This document shows positions 1-12,759 of a stretch of DNA of 64,000 nucleotides, one piece after another; positions within the stretch are counted from its first letter, which is position 1, and the number at the start of each line of letters is the position of its first letter. The notes under the pieces are model-generated. The model ran no database searches and was not told the origin of the DNA. It saw only the letters and a program-made list of their open reading frames with translations. Source of the DNA: Symbiodinium natans (taxonomy: Eukaryota > Sar > Dinophyceae > Suessiales > Symbiodiniaceae); contig CAJNDS010001802.1 in the NCBI GenBank assembly GCA_905221605.1, forward strand, positions 277,501 to 341,500, given 5' to 3'. A program made the translations under genes and the position numbers.

Positions 1-392
1 GCCGCGCAGCAGTTTCCAGTTTGAGGGGAAGCCATTTACCCAACGTTTCTCAATGTATTCTACTCCAAGCCTTCAGTACTGAGCTAGGCGGGCTGGCGCG
101 GCCAGCGCTTGGCGCGGCTGCAGACCTAGGGGAGGAGGTCGTGACGGCCCGCTTGCTCCAGGAGAAGCTCTTGAGTGGTTACGCAGTCCAAAAGAACTCC
201 GCTGGGACACTCAGTGCAAGGGTATTAGCCCCGAAAGCTATGCTCGCACGCTTTTACATAACGCTCTCCTCGGCTTGTTTCTTCGCTGCGCTTGTGCTCT
301 CAACGTCACACCAACCCACCTTGAACCCAACACCCTACACACTTTCACTTGCGCATCTTCCAATCAATGCTGGTGAGAAGGCCAACATTTCA

Positions 393-565
393 GCCTAGTA
401 GTCCCGTTCGTCGGGTCAGGCTCATACAGTGCCTAGTAGTCCCGCTCGTCGGGTAAGGCAGCAAGATGTAACTTTCATTTCTATGCTTGGTCAAGACAGC
501 CTAGTAGTCCCGTCCGTCGGGTGAGGCAGTGCTGTGGCCTAGTAGTCCCGTTCGTCGGGTAAGGC
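393..565. repeat. Four copies of a 29-nt hairpin repeat
   Basis: Copies at 393-421, 431-459, 499-527 and 537-565, consensus GCCTAGTAGTCCCG-YTCG-TCGGGTAAGGC. The outer arms GCCT/AGGC and inner arms CCCG/CGGG pair. Differences between copies fall mostly in the loop (TTCG, CTCG, TCCG) and one bulge, so pairing is kept. Spacing is 38, 68 and 38 bp. Confidence 0.85.
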
Positions 566-1198
566 ACTGAAGAATGATGCTAGCTGGTTGCCAGTTGTTA
601 TTTCAGTTTCTTTAACTCACACTGCAGTGGCAGCGGCCTGAGCGAGAATATCTCTGAAAAAGGCGTTCTCCATGAGAAGCCTAAGTTTCCAGCTCAGTGC
701 TTTCACGCCATCCTACGCTAGCAGAAGCGGCCTGAGCCATAATTTTCCTCTAGTGAGGTCGCCTCCTGAACTTTAGCCTCCTGAACTTTAGCCTACGCAA
801 CTTCTTAGCAGGGTTTCACAGCTCAGACTTTTCCGCTTCATTTGCTCATTCTAGGCTGTGGTTGTGTAGCTGCCGTGTAGCCTTGTTTGTATTGTCAGTA
901 GTTTCTTGAAGCAGCCGCTTAAGCCATAAGCACCACTCTGGAGCTACTGCTTTTCCTTACCTGCACGTTTCGTCGCTCATATCTGCTGCATCAGCCTGAG
1001 CGCGGGAGAGTTTTGTCTAAGTAGCAGCTGCCCATAGTCTAAAGCGCTAGCTCTTCTTCTCAACTGACCGAGCTTTTAAGTCGGGGATAACCTTTTCGGA
1101 ACTGTGAATAATACTTTGATTGATTGCTCTGCTTTTTGAACAACTGCACTGCTCTACTCATGGGTTTGGGTTTCAGGTCGTGTTTTCTTGTCGGTTCG
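566..1198. other. No gene recognised
   Basis: Weak repeats of the string GCGGCCTGAGC(C/G) at ~632, 728 and 988 only. A 125-codon plus-strand open frame at 21-398 before it shows no known motif and may be chance. Confidence 0.5.
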
Positions 1199-1430
1199 TA
1201 AAGTGCAAGGTGCAGTTTTTGCTTGCTGTACACGGACTTGGTCAAAAAAATCGTGTGAGGTCCCCCTCCTGGTTAAAGTCCACCGTGTTGCAGCTAGTTT
1301 GTGCAGAGTGCAGTTTTGCCTGCTGTGCACGGCCGGGTCACCATTGTACAGTTGATGAAAATTGACATCGTGCTTGTGAAACCGCGTGAGGTCTCCTCCT
1401 AGTCCACTGACCTCCGTGTTGCAGCTAGTC
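1199..1430. repeat. Imperfect tandem duplication (~105-125 bp units)
   Basis: Two units share GTGCAG(A)GTGCAGTTTT, CTGCTGTRCACGG, GTGTGAGGTC/GCGTGAGGTC and CCGTGTTGCAGCTAGT. Confidence 0.7.
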
Positions 1431-1640
1431 TAGCCCAGCTTTTGGCGACAGCTGCCGGGCGAGACAGTCAACAAATGCGCTTTTCTTGTCCTGCCATTTT
1501 CATTCGTTTGCTAGAGGCTTTACCTCACACACAGCGCTCAAGTTGACTTAGAATTAGCCGTCACTTTAAGTCATTCTACCCTCGATGCCCGCCAAGGTGT
1601 GGGACATGACCCGCCATGCGTCCGGAATGGAAGGAATGAA

Positions 1641-2335
<695 letters not shown>

Positions 2336-3893
2336 GTAGTCGCAGTCGAAGTCATCGTCGTCGTAAAAATAGAACTGGTAGTGTTGGGGTTTCAGAGCTT
2401 GGGTAGAGGTTGAAACTTCAGATTGGTTCCGGCTTCCGAGTGAAAGGTTTCCCAATACATAAACAAAGCGGGAGAGTGCTTCGCACCCCCATTTTGCCGT
2501 TAGGCAAAAAATTTAAGTGGTCTCAGTTGATCCGACAGCTATAGTAACGAATGTTGGCTCGTTCGCAACGGTTTGGAGTAGACGTTAATATTGTACAAAA
2601 TATAATCATAACATATATATATACATATAAAAGGTCACATACAAGTGAAACACAACAGACAGGGTGTCAAGGAAACTCCTTACACCTTGTTGCCGAATCA
2701 TGGTTTTAAGTTGGGCCCAAGAAGGCCCCTCCTGCGAAATCATTCAAGTTGAGGCCCTTCCGGCGAAATCATGGTTTCAAGTTAGGCCCAGGAAGGCCCC
2801 TCCAGCGAAATCATGGTTTAGGGCGGCAGAAGAGCTTTCCCCCCCACCCCCCCACATCAGAAAAAAGTCGCGAAAACGGCATGGGTACTTGTTTTTGAGG
2901 TCCCCGCGATGTCCATTCCGAGCCAAAGAGTTGCTGTGCAACATAACGCAGAATGATCTGGCAGCGATTTGTGACAGGAGAAGCACAGCTATAGGTTTTC
3001 AGAGAAGCACCACATGGAAGTACCCCAAAATTGACCATGAACAGGTATTATCATCGCACAAATGTGGAGGAAACGATTTGGGCTCGTTTTCCTATTCGGA
3101 AAGTTGAGGCATGTAATTTTGGGGTGCAAGTTCTGCCTGCTGTTCCGAACATGATTTGCAGTTCTTTTCCGTTTTTTGGCTACGCATGTATGCATGTTTG
3201 CAGCCTTTGCAGCTGACAGCATGAACTGGTTTGCTCGCGCGTTCTTTGACAGCCCCCACAGAAGTTTTCTTGGGCCACAGCATAGGTAGCCACCCCAGGT
3301 CAGCAGCCCCACGGACAGAATCCCAACCTCGTTCATCCAACCTAGCCAGTGGAGCTCCTAACTGCCTGATGTCCGTGCAAGATGGATGGCAGCTCTGGTT
3401 GCAATTGTTGCAAGGTTCTTGTGTTACATATAGTCGCGAATATTTCAATATCCAATATCACGTATAGTCTGCTTCTTTTGCTAGATGTATAGGCTGTGCA
3501 GCATGCGTTGTCTTCCCCAAGTCTTCAATGGGACTTCGCAGATGCTCGGTGTCAATCGGCGGGACATGCGGGATCAATGTCCGGCGGAACTTTTATGAAC
3601 GCAGGCCAGGACACCGGGCAAGGCAAATGGTTGACTCACACTTTAACTTTCGTCTAACAAACCCACGCCGAGGGTGGGGCCAGAGTCCCCCAATTTTTTC
3701 GCATCCTCAATTTCAAAACCGTAGCAATGCCTGCTTCTAAAAAACCTTTGAAGGGTAAACAGGGGCCCATGTACACTTCAAAGGCTGTTTTGAGGACCCC
3801 GGCCCCTCCCTTTAAAGTTTCAAAGCCGTTACACTTTTAAAAATGCCGCCCCATCTAAATCTTGAAGGTTTTTAAAGTCATATAGATGTACAG
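2336..3893. other. No gene recognised apart from short tandem repeats
   Basis: AT-rich patch near 2590-2635. No convincing exon on either strand. Confidence 0.5.
2695..2822. repeat. Short tandem repeats with GAAATCATGGTTT core
   Basis: Units at 2695-2735, 2736-2765 (shortened), 2766-2807 and a partial fourth, built on GAAATCATGGTTT(C/T)AAGTT(A/G)GGCCC and AAGGCCCCTCC. Confidence 0.75.
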
Positions 3894-3999
<106 letters not shown>

Positions 4000-4213
4000 C
4001 ACTCACTCACGGCCTTCGAAGAGTCTTCAAGCCGAGCAGGGGGACTTAGCCCCGGCGTGTTGGCAGCTGTTGGGCAGACCAACAAGTAGCAACGTTGGTA
4101 CGGGAGACAACGGGGGTTAGGAACTCAGCCTTCCTGTAACCACACGACAAAGCCGAACAACAGGCAAAACGGCGGTGTCCATACCCCGCCTCACTGGTCG
4201 TTTGCCAGCTCGT

Positions 4214-4837
4214 TTACTGCAATGCATCCAACATTTCTTGGATCTGTCGCTCTAGCCCACCACGAGGGGCTTGCCCGAGCCTACGCTTCGCGCCGCTCGC
4301 AACAAGGGCTCGTTCTAGTGACTCAAACACTGTACACCAGTCACTGCGGCAAGCCAAGTTCAACTTCACCGTTCTTTTATCCCATGCTTTACGAAAGCGA
4401 GCAACATGAACATGCAGCGCAATGGAGTTCGGGTCTGAGCCAGGCTTTGTGATACTGTCAAAATGCTGTTTGAGAATGTCCGCATCCTCCTTGGTTGCCG
4501 CACTCCCCACTGCAGCATTCACGATTGCAGCCCACACGTGTACATGAATAGGCCCCAACGCGTCGATCTTCTTTTCATTGCCTTGTACAGCTTTCATTCT
4601 CTCCACATGGTTCTTTGCAGCATCACTTCCCGCAACAGCGATAGCACTGTCCCGAGGAACAATGAACGTACACAAGATGGCCGATTGCGGCTCTCTGATT
4701 TCCAACGAGTTCTTTAAACACAACTTGGCAAGCATCTCGAGCATCTTCTTCTCTTTGCTTGCAAGGCCCTCGTCATCCTGAAGCCGCGGTTGTTTCACAG
4801 GTCGTGCCCCTTCTTGCGTCTGCTGAAACCATGACAT
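4214..4837 (-). CDS. Downstream ORF of the LINE-like remnant, unknown function
   Basis: The frame is open from 4969, but the Met at 4837 (MSWFQQTQEG...) is the likely start, because it falls 20 bp after the stop of the zinc-finger ORF. That gives 207 residues. It is charged and probably helical, with EKKMLEMLAKLCLKN and a conserved-looking C-terminal segment ALVASGAKRRLGQAPRGG. No enzyme motif is seen. Tight spacing behind the zinc-finger ORF suggests both belong to one element, possibly as a second ORF or a polyprotein tail. Confidence 0.45.
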   Translation of the reverse strand: MSWFQQTQEGARPVKQPRLQDDEGLASKEKKMLEMLAKLCLKNSLEIREPQSAILCTFIVPRDSAIAVAGSDAAKNHVERMKAVQGNEKKIDALGPIHVHVWAAIVNAAVGSAATKEDADILKQHFDSITKPGSDPNSIALHVHVARFRKAWDKRTVKLNLACRSDWCTVFESLERALVASGAKRRLGQAPRGGLERQIQEMLDALQ

Positions 4838-4859
4838 CTTTACCACTACACAATGAAGC

Positions 4860-5585
4860 TCAAGACCTTGGCACTTGAGGAAAATGCTGCGCGATGCACT
4901 GTAGCAACTCATGTAGCGACGAATGCACGGCGTCACAGATAGGGCATACCAGAACCGCTGGCGGTACAACCTTCGTGCATGTGACGCTGCCTGCGCCAGT
5001 ACACCGATGCACCCGAAGAGTATTGCGTATGTGATTCGGCGTGGTCCGGATACTCGTCAACACATGCTTGCAAAAAGGGCATTGGTTACACACTGCTGCA
5101 CGCACATGTGGGTGTACATGTCCATGTGTTCCTCCGTTAGTTCTTCGCTGATGCATAGCCAACGCTTGCGCAGTCCCAAAAGTGGCCGTGCATGCACTGC
5201 CATCTTCGCACTTGCAATCACACGCAAACAACCGCCCCTCTTCCGCGTCGCTACCCACCTGACCCTGCATTTGTCGCTCCTCGCTGTGAGGCATGGGGAC
5301 GACGACGCCAGGAGGAGGAACACAAACGGAAAAGAATGACGAGCGAAGCTCAGGACAATCAATAGCCAGGAAATCCGCCCGATAATCTGTGAACACAAGG
5401 AAAAACCTATCTCCGATGCCATGTAATCTCTCTGCTGCTGAATCCAGTTTAAGCAATGTGGCCACGTCCTCCTGGAATTGGTTAACAGTATCCGCAAAAC
5501 CTCCATCATCCCGGACTGTTGCTGTCGCATCCCAGTGTAGTTTGCCAAACACCACCGCCAAAACAGTTTTGTGAAGATGAGGGCA
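4860..5585 (-). pseudogene. LINE-like ORF C-terminal part with zinc fingers (5'-truncated)
   Basis: Open on the minus strand, with first Met at 5561 (233 residues). It has Cys/His clusters: a CDCKCEDGSAC...MH stretch, then CNQCPFC...NHIRN...HRC, then CPICDAVHSSLHELLQC...QHF. CxxC-H-C fingers of this kind follow the reverse transcriptase in many protist LINE polyproteins, so this is probably the end of a LINE ORF whose RT part is gone. The open frame runs into a TATGTA microsatellite at 5587, which marks the truncation. The LINE assignment is by recall of motif style; no RT motif is present here. Confidence 0.45.
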
Positions 5586-5586
5586 T

Positions 5587-5634
<48 letters not shown>

Positions 5635-5647
5635 CATGTACATGTAC

Positions 5648-5679
<32 letters not shown>

Positions 5680-5725
5680 GTATAGGTATAGGTATCGGTA
5701 TAGGTATAGGTAGATGTATATGTAC

Positions 5726-5759
<34 letters not shown>

Positions 5760-5816
5760 TTCTGCATCTGCATCTGCATATGTATATGTATATGTTTATG
5801 TTTATGTTATGTTTAT
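5587..5816. repeat. (TATGTA)n microsatellite with variants
   Basis: Hexamer tract with TACATG, TAGGTA and CTGCAT variant blocks, abutting the truncated 5' side of the LINE-like remnant. Confidence 0.95.
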
Positions 5817-6039
5817 GTAAAACAACCGACTTGGCTTGGACCGGGACGCCACTCAAGTTTTAGAAGCCTGCAAAGCTTCTAAGACAAATTCTGGATCCAA
5901 GCCCTGAGCTGATGCTTGGACCACGAGGCTTGGGGCAAATCGTTTGATTTAGGCCAGGGTGCGCAGGTTCCACGGCCCCGCAAAAACGAAAACCATAGAG
6001 GAAAGCATCGCAATTTTAACGCTACGCGAGCCGCCTCGG

Positions 6040-6205
6040 CCTGAGCCCAAACCAGGGGGCTGGGGGCAGGGTGGGAAAGGCTTTGGAGGCCGATGGTTGG
6101 TTTGGTGGGGGAGAGGGGGTGGGGCGGGGTGGGGGGGAGGCAGAGGCAGGGAGGTGGCGGGTGGCGGCCCCTGTGGCAGGCTGAAGTGCCGCCTGGCAAA
6201 GGGGG
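6040..6205. other. G-run cluster with G-quadruplex potential
   Basis: The plus strand contains many closely spaced runs of 3-7 G, densest at 6105-6145. The pattern can fold as a G-quadruplex; nothing else marks it as regulatory. Confidence 0.5.
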
Positions 6206-7051
6206 GGCTACCCATTTCAGGCCAAAAAGTGCATAAAGGGGTGCAAACCTGGTCCCTGAGCTGTGGGGTGGGGTGCCTGCTTTGCGCCACCCAGACACCT
6301 ACGGCCCAAGGCCTCGGCGGACCATGCAGTGACAATGGTCAGCAAAAACTGAACGTTGGCCCAAGGTATCAGCCGGCGTACCTCTGCAGCGAGCAGTACG
6401 TCTCGCAGGCCCTCCCTCAAAGTTCGATACTGACGCGTGCCAGGTGTGTCAGGACTCTGCCTAGCGTGCAGCAGATTTTCTTGTTTCTCCGTCGTCAAGC
6501 AACTGAAAGTTGAATTTGTTCCAAATCTTGCATCGTCCAAGTTTGTCCGGTTGACTGCAGCACCAGTTAGATCCCCAAACTGCACCTCCAGCTCTCGAAA
6601 AGAAGTGGGGTTACATAGGAGAGCTCTTTTTACAGCTTCCATGCGGCCAGTTCTTTGCAAGTTGCCAAGTCAAGTCCCTAGCTCGTGGCACAGGATCCGT
6701 CAGAGTGTCCCTGGTCGTACAGCTCGGCATGGCAGGCATGGCCTCTTCAGGAAGTGGTGGGCCCCTTCTATCGGGTCTGGATTTTCTCGAGCTCATTTTT
6801 GAGACTTGGGAGTGGGGTTCACTGGAGCTTCGCCGCGCGTCATGCCCAACCTCAAAGCTGGATGCAGGTGCGTATCGAAATGCTGACATCTGTGCAAAGG
6901 GTCAGTCGGACAACATGAGGGCTACAAACTTGCTCATATGTTTTCAAGCTTTCCACCCCCTTTACCGAGGCTATCTTGTAAAATGTTCGCTTCGTACTAA
7001 TCCTATGCAGGCCCAGCGCCGCATGCGAATATCTTGACCTAGCATTCGCTG

Positions 7052-8235
7052 GAGGTCTGGAATGAGACGGGCGAATCTGTCTACATCCAGGATGATCCGA
7101 TGTCAGCGTTGTCATGCTTCAAGCCCTTGTTGTTACATAACGGATCGGTAGATGCGGGTTGGATCTTCGCGTTGAAAACTCAAATGAGCGTTTATCGGTT
7201 TGTGCAAGCAGGCTTAGTCGTGGTTTGTGCACACTCAGCCCACAAGGGTTCATGCTCGTGGTCGGTTCGGTGCCGAGTTCTCTATCCTGTAGCAACGTCC
7301 GATCAGATGACTTCGATGTTGAGGATGGGTGGGTCTCCAGGAGCTGCAGAACTTAAAGGCCGCGTTGGCCGCCGCCGAGGTTGCATGCTTCGGCTTGCTG
7401 TCATTCTTTTTCCAATCTGAACATGAGGATCCTCTACAAACGGTTGCGCATGGGTGCGCCATGTTGCGCCGTGAAGCTGCATGTTGAGGCGGAGGCCTGT
7501 GTGGCCAAAGAAGAGCTGAGGGCGACCAGGGAAGAGCTCTTGAAGAGTCAGTCACAGGTTGTCCGGCCGCCCTGCACACATGTCAGCCCTTCGATCAATG
7601 CATGGCCATTGCTGTTACCATTAAGTTTGGAGAGCTTTCACATGAGGTCTGGAATGGGACAGGCGAACCTGTCGACATTCAGGATGATCCGATGTGAGAG
7701 TTATCATGCATGCTGTGGGGTTTGGCCAGGAGTCAAGGCTGTGGCCCTGGAATTTCTGACATGTGGGAGTTTCTGGTCTGCTTTGATACGAGGACGGCAC
7801 CCCGCGATCATCGGCCTCATCCGAGGCATGCTGCGCAAGCACTTGGTGAGTCTGTATACAGCCAAGCTCACACTCATGGTCGGTTCTGTTCCTTACAATG
7901 GTGCAATTCGAGTTCTTTGTCCTGTGCATCAGCATAATCTTGCTGTTGAAGATGGGTGGGTCTCGAGGATCTCCAGAAGTTGAAGGCCGCGTTGGCCGCC
8001 GCCCAGGTTTCATGCTTGGGCTTGCTGTCAGTCTTGTTTTACTTTGAACATGAGGATCCTGATGAAGCGGTTGCGCCATGTTGCGCTTCATGTTGAGGCG
8101 GAGGCCTGCGTGGCCAAAGAAGAGCTGCGGGCGACCAGAAAAGAGCTCTTGAAGACTCAGCGTGAGGTGCCGCAAGCCGTGCACGCATTGGGGCGCGTGT
8201 AAGGTTATGCAAAATTCTGGGGAAGGACCGCATGG
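7052..8235 (+). repeat. ~600 bp tandem duplication carrying exon pair a-b
   Basis: Unit 1 (7052-7643) and unit 2 (7644-~8235) both begin GAGGTCTGGAATG and share GAT(G/T)CATCC-like intronic motifs, GATGATCCGATGT, the 39 bp exon, GAACATGAGGATCCT and the 69 bp exon. The offset drifts between 592 and 627 bp because of intron indels. The exons are clearly better conserved than the rest. Confidence 0.75.
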
Positions 8236-8441
8236 AAGGAGAGTTTGATTTTTGCTACAGCTACTCCAGTAAAATGCACACCAATGTAAACTGGGCACAG
8301 ATAAGCAAACCCCAAGTACAAGTATGTGATGTTACTTTCCCTCAGCCAGAGGTGCACGAAAGAGACTGCCAGCTGGTCCGGCTGCAAATGGAGCGGCTTC
8401 AGCTCCAGAGGGGTATAGTGGACGCCCAGTGGGAGGCGCAG
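7341..8441 (+). CDS. Coiled-coil protein gene fragment with tandemly duplicated exon pair
   Basis: Five short, phase-0 exons can be delimited by AG...GT. Exon a1 is 7341-7379 (39 bp, ELQNLKAALAAAE). Exon b1 is 7489-7557 (69 bp, AEACVAKEELRATREELL...). Exon a2 is 7968-8006 (39 bp, DLQKLKAALAAAQ). Exon b2 is 8098-8166 (69 bp, AEACVAKEELRATRKELL...). Exon c is 8346-8441 (96 bp, PEVHERDCQLVRLQMERL...). All are whole numbers of codons with heptad-like Leu/Ala spacing, so the spliced product would be a continuous coiled coil. The a-b pair and its introns are duplicated. Equal lengths, conserved donor positions and amino-acid-conservative differences support real exons. First and last exons were not found and the function is unknown. 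Confidence 0.55.
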
Positions 8442-11400
8442 GTGCGCAGGGTGAACGACCTCCGGGTTCTTGCTGAGACAGCGCGGATTCCACTGGGCCT
8501 TTGATGAACAGGCCGAGTTTACGGAGTTCGGCAAGGGTTCAGCAGTCTTCGTTCAAGCATGCTTTTGCTCGACTTGGGTTTGAGCCGAATACAAGATGCC
8601 TCAAATGGCAGTAAGAATGCGGTGGGGAGTCAGGTCTGCGCCGCTCGCGCCATCAAGAAGGTGCGCCGGCTGGATTGCGTTTGGTGGCTTTTGCATGACG
8701 TCATGCGCATGGCTGGGGATGGCACAGTCGCAGTTCGATAGATGTCTTCTGCACATTCGACTCAAAGTCGCGAGGAGGTGTAAAACAGATCCCACACCCG
8801 AAGCTTTCAAGAGCAAGAACCATTGACAGTGGGTTTGGTTGCAAATGCTGTGGAGTGCCTTAATTTCCGGACGATGGCCTGCGCACGGTCAGCTACGAGC
8901 TCGATATACATGTATATATATATGTACATATATATATATAGGATGCATGAATTGATCCCAACCATTGATGCTCTCATCCTGGAAATTGTTTCCTGATCTT
9001 GTGTTGAGAATACCTTCTGGCGCAAAAGTGGGAATAGAACAGCAACCTTAGGATCAAAGGGGTCAAGTCCTCGCAGCCAGATGCTGCGTTCGCCACAATG
9101 TAATGGGAGTTTCTCAAACGCGGAGTACCGGGGACAAGTGGACACTACAAAGAGATCATGGGGCTTCCTTGGGGATGAGACAGCCTAGATGCTCTTCAGC
9201 TACAGGATGTGACATGACAACCCTCAAGTGCCTGCGGCAACGATGCAGCTCGCCTGGTATGTATAGTATAGGGTAAAAAACATTCCAGGCCAACAACCAG
9301 GCTCAGCGACATCATAAAGTTCTGCAGAAAGTGCCTTGGCAAGTGATGTGAGGAGAACTTGGAGGCTGTCCACGTCAACACGTTGTGTGGGGTTCTTGAC
9401 AGCGTCAAAAACGATGCGCCTTGTCATGCCTCCCTGCTCAGACATGTCTAGGTGACTGGTCGGATTTCGATCAATTCAGGGGGGTCTACTAGGATGCCCA
9501 GCAAGCGTTTTAGGCGCTCATGCACGCGCAGCAGCCGCTCAGTGATGTTGCCCCTGATTTTTTCATCATGAAGCCTTCCTCCCTAAACCCTAATTCTGGA
9601 GTAAAGGGTGTTCCAGCGACGGATTGAAGTAATGCTTGCCATGGTGTCTTGGGCAGTGGGGCCGATGGAGGTCATGGGAGTGGCGGAGGCATCGCCGACG
9701 GGAGTGGGTGCCGGTGTCTGGGGCGGATGGGGCGGGGAGGCATCCAGGTAAATTACACTATGCTTGAAAAAAAGGATCTTGAATCTTAACAGGTGGAGGC
9801 CGGCTGCGTGAACGGAAAGAAGCACGGAACCGAGAATGGAAGGATGTTGGGGAGGGGAGAGGGTGGAGAGGGCGGAGAGGGTGGAGAGGGCGCGGAAAGG
9901 GCGCGGAGTACGAGCAGTAAGACCGCATCCAAAGCGAGGGCAGGATGACCGTCCCAACCGCTCGCACCGCAAAATCTAGTCTTAAGTGAGGGTGTGAGTT
10001 GGCTCTGCATGCAGTGCCTGCCTTGTCAACCCTCCCCGCTCAGGCAGGGCTCACTTGGAAAATTCGTGGCCCAGAACCTGAAGCTCCTTGGCCTGTTGGC
10101 GCTCTTGTTGGCAAAGAGGCTGGGCTCTGAGTAAGTTGTCAGTGACACTTGTCTTGTCCCAACTGGAGACACATGGGGGCTGCTTGGCCAAAGGGTTCAG
10201 TTCTTGGCCTTCCCCCGCAGCCGAGACTGTACTGCATGAGACCCAGGTTATATTGGCTGGATTTATGCTAGGAGCAAAGGTGCCTGGGCAGCCCCATAGT
10301 CTGCAAATACAAGGTGACATGGACAGAGGTTCCCCCGTCACACTTGGTTGTTGGCGGAGATGCATGGCAGCTGCGAGAACCTATTGTAGACTTGCCCTGC
10401 AGAGGGCAACCTTGGAAATGTTTCTTGTTCGCTTTCTGGAAGCTCGTTTTAGCAAGCGGTCAGGCAAAAGCTTCTACACCGGATCTTGCACAGGCAGGGG
10501 GTTAGCAATGTTCCACGACATTACCCAATTGCTTCCTCATGTCATCATGATCGGAGAGAGAGCCGCTGGCTCTTGGAACGCCTTGCCCTTGCAGCAGCCC
10601 AAGCCGCATAACGCCAGGTGCCAGAAGACCTAGCATCCACTTCAAGACAAGAAGTTCAGTCTGGCGAGCGCGCCTTTTGTCTGAGTGCTGGAAGGGTCCA
10701 TTTTCAGGCTTTAACACCAAAAACGAAGTATGGATGGCCAGCATGACAAGCCTTAGCTCACATGGAGGTTGGATTCCTTGCGCGTGTGGTTCGTCACTAC
10801 TATGCATCACTTCAGATTATGGTGTTCATAGCCTTTGTGGCCTTCCGCCTAGATTGTGCCACTTGGTGTGTTTTTGCGGTATGTCTTTCTTTCGACATGT
10901 CCTCCACAAAGAAGCATCTTGGGTGCCTTCCTGTTGGATGCTGTTCTCGAATGTTACGTGATTCCCACGGAGTCTTAGTAGCCTGAACTTTGAAGCCACA
11001 GGTGACAGTGGTAGGCGTTGATCGTTGATAGAACACACCAATAAGCAGTCAATTTCATGCAGGCCCAAACAGAATCAATGGCATGAGATTCCTGAAAGTC
11101 CAAGCAAATCGATACAGTGACTAAATGACCGACCTTTTGGGCAGTGAACGACAGGTGCAAACTCATAGTAGCAGCTTGGCAACCGAAGCAGTTTTGACCC
11201 CCCATAACACCCATTAGAGTCACCCAAGGGTGTTCACGACAGCAACGTAGCACTGTGATTCCAATACAGTAAGACTGATACTCCATAAAGATGCAATGAA
11301 AAGAAACGAAATCAGGAAGCCAACAAATGTGTTCAGGAATGCGAAGCAAAGAACAGAAGAGGAAACCGAAGACCGGGAACCCTGCAACAAGCACAAGAAA

Positions 11401-12652
11401 AACGCCCAACCTGGCAAGTGAACACTCCTGTTTGCGGAGTTATGCCATATGCTTGGGTGATTTGCCTGTTACCCCCCTCAAACGCTGAATTTCGATGAGA
11501 CATACAGCTTAGAAAGCACTCGTCAGCTCGAAGCTCCAGGAAATAAACCCCGCGGCTGCTGCAGCTTCCAGCAAAGATCTCAGAGCACGGGCTCCGCTGA
11601 CATTGAAAGATCCCGTCGCAGACGCCGAAACAGTACGCAGGCTGGAAAGAAGGCGGAACAGAATGATGGTCCGGGGCTTGGCTTTTCTTGGAGCTGGAGT
11701 TGTCAACGGCCAGGCCTTAACTCTAGGCTTTTGTGCGGAAGTCAGGCATCCATGTGTTTTTGGAGCACACTTCGGCTGATCCGCCACCTGCGGTGAGCAG
11801 CTTGGGCTTAGTGTTGCTGACCCGCCGCTTCTTTGGGGTGTAGGAAACTAGGACTAGAACTGTTTGACTTTGCCTATTCTGACATGCAGAACATGAGGCA
11901 TCTCTGTAGGATTGTGCATCCAGCCAGTTTCCGAGAGCCGATGCAGGCCGGCTGGAGCGCATGCGCTTTGAAAGCAAGACGCTACTACCCCCCTAGAAAC
12001 CTGAAGCGCAATGCGCATGCGCATGCGCATGTACATTGTTGACATCGTCACATGTCTTTTGGTTCTTGTGTTCAAGACTCTTTCCGACCCAGCACAAAGG
12101 CCCAAAGAGGGCCGGGCCAAGAAAGCCCTGAATGGTGCTGAGAGTTCGGGGAAGAAGTCACTGCGTGATCCAGATTCCTGGAGCACCGGCTTGGGGAGGG
12201 CCTTTCAAGGCAGCTGGCAGGCTCCAGAGTGCACATAGCAAAAGCTCGCCCACATGATATCTGTCCGTTGGCGAAGGAAGCATGGCGATTGATGCCGTCA
12301 TATGCAAACGCATCCCCAAAAACCGCTCTAATACCACTTTAAGGAGAGCACTCCGAGACCACTCCTTGGGTGCAAACCTCAAAACGTCCCTGAGGCCGGA
12401 GCATGACTTCGAAGGTGGTACGAACCCCTCTGCGAGAGTGCGATTTGGCGCTCGCAGCGAAGCCAAAGGGCATTCCGTTTGTCATCTTTGGGGGGGCACC
12501 TCGTGACGCTTGCAGAAACACCGAGACGGCCAACCGAGACGGCCACGAGCGCCCTTCGCTGCATGCCTGCCGCAGCTGTTTTTGGCACCTCCTTTGGGTC
12601 CCGTGGAAGATGCAGGCCTGCTGTGTGGAGTATTAGGTCTTGGACAGTGGGC
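8442..12652. other. No gene recognised
   Basis: Open frames up to ~180 codons (e.g. 10088-10633) lack motifs or heptads. Contains TA-rich patch 8905-8941, minisatellite 9850-9905 and a (GCGCAT)n run at 12010-12030. Unrecognised exons are possible, including the continuation of the coiled-coil gene. Confidence 0.45.
9850..9905. repeat. GAGGGYGGA minisatellite
   Basis: Short 9-bp tandem repeats (GAGAGGGTG/GAGAGGGCG type). They cause proline/serine-rich spurious frames on the minus strand. Confidence 0.7.
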
Positions 12653-12759
12653 CTAAACCCTAAACCCTAAACCCTAAACCCTAAACCCTAAACCCTAAAC
12701 CCTAAACCCTAAACCCTAAACCCTAAACCCTAAACCCTAAACCCTAAACCCTAAACCCT
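12653..12759. repeat. Interstitial telomere-type array (CCCTAAA)n
   Basis: About 15 uninterrupted copies of the plant-type heptamer, C-rich strand on +. It is the cleanest of many telomere-like tracts in the window. Single-copy sequence continues on both sides, so this is not a chromosome end. Confidence 0.95.

Larger units (their letters stand above)
4000..5586 (-). mobile_element. LINE-like remnant bounded by TATGTA microsatellites
   Basis: The two minus-strand ORFs and ~210 bp of 3' sequence lie exactly between a TATGTA tract (3894-3999) and a second (5587-5816). In element orientation it ends in a microsatellite tail and its truncated 5' end abuts the same repeat, as if it inserted into a pre-existing tract or generated the tail. 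Confidence 0.5.

Noticed and set aside
5959-6513. A 184-codon Gly-rich protein on + and a Pro-rich one on -
   Set aside because: Composition follows the G-run tract; no motif or exon structure.
12653-12759. A chromosome end
   Set aside because: Unique sequence continues on both sides, and similar short tracts occur throughout.
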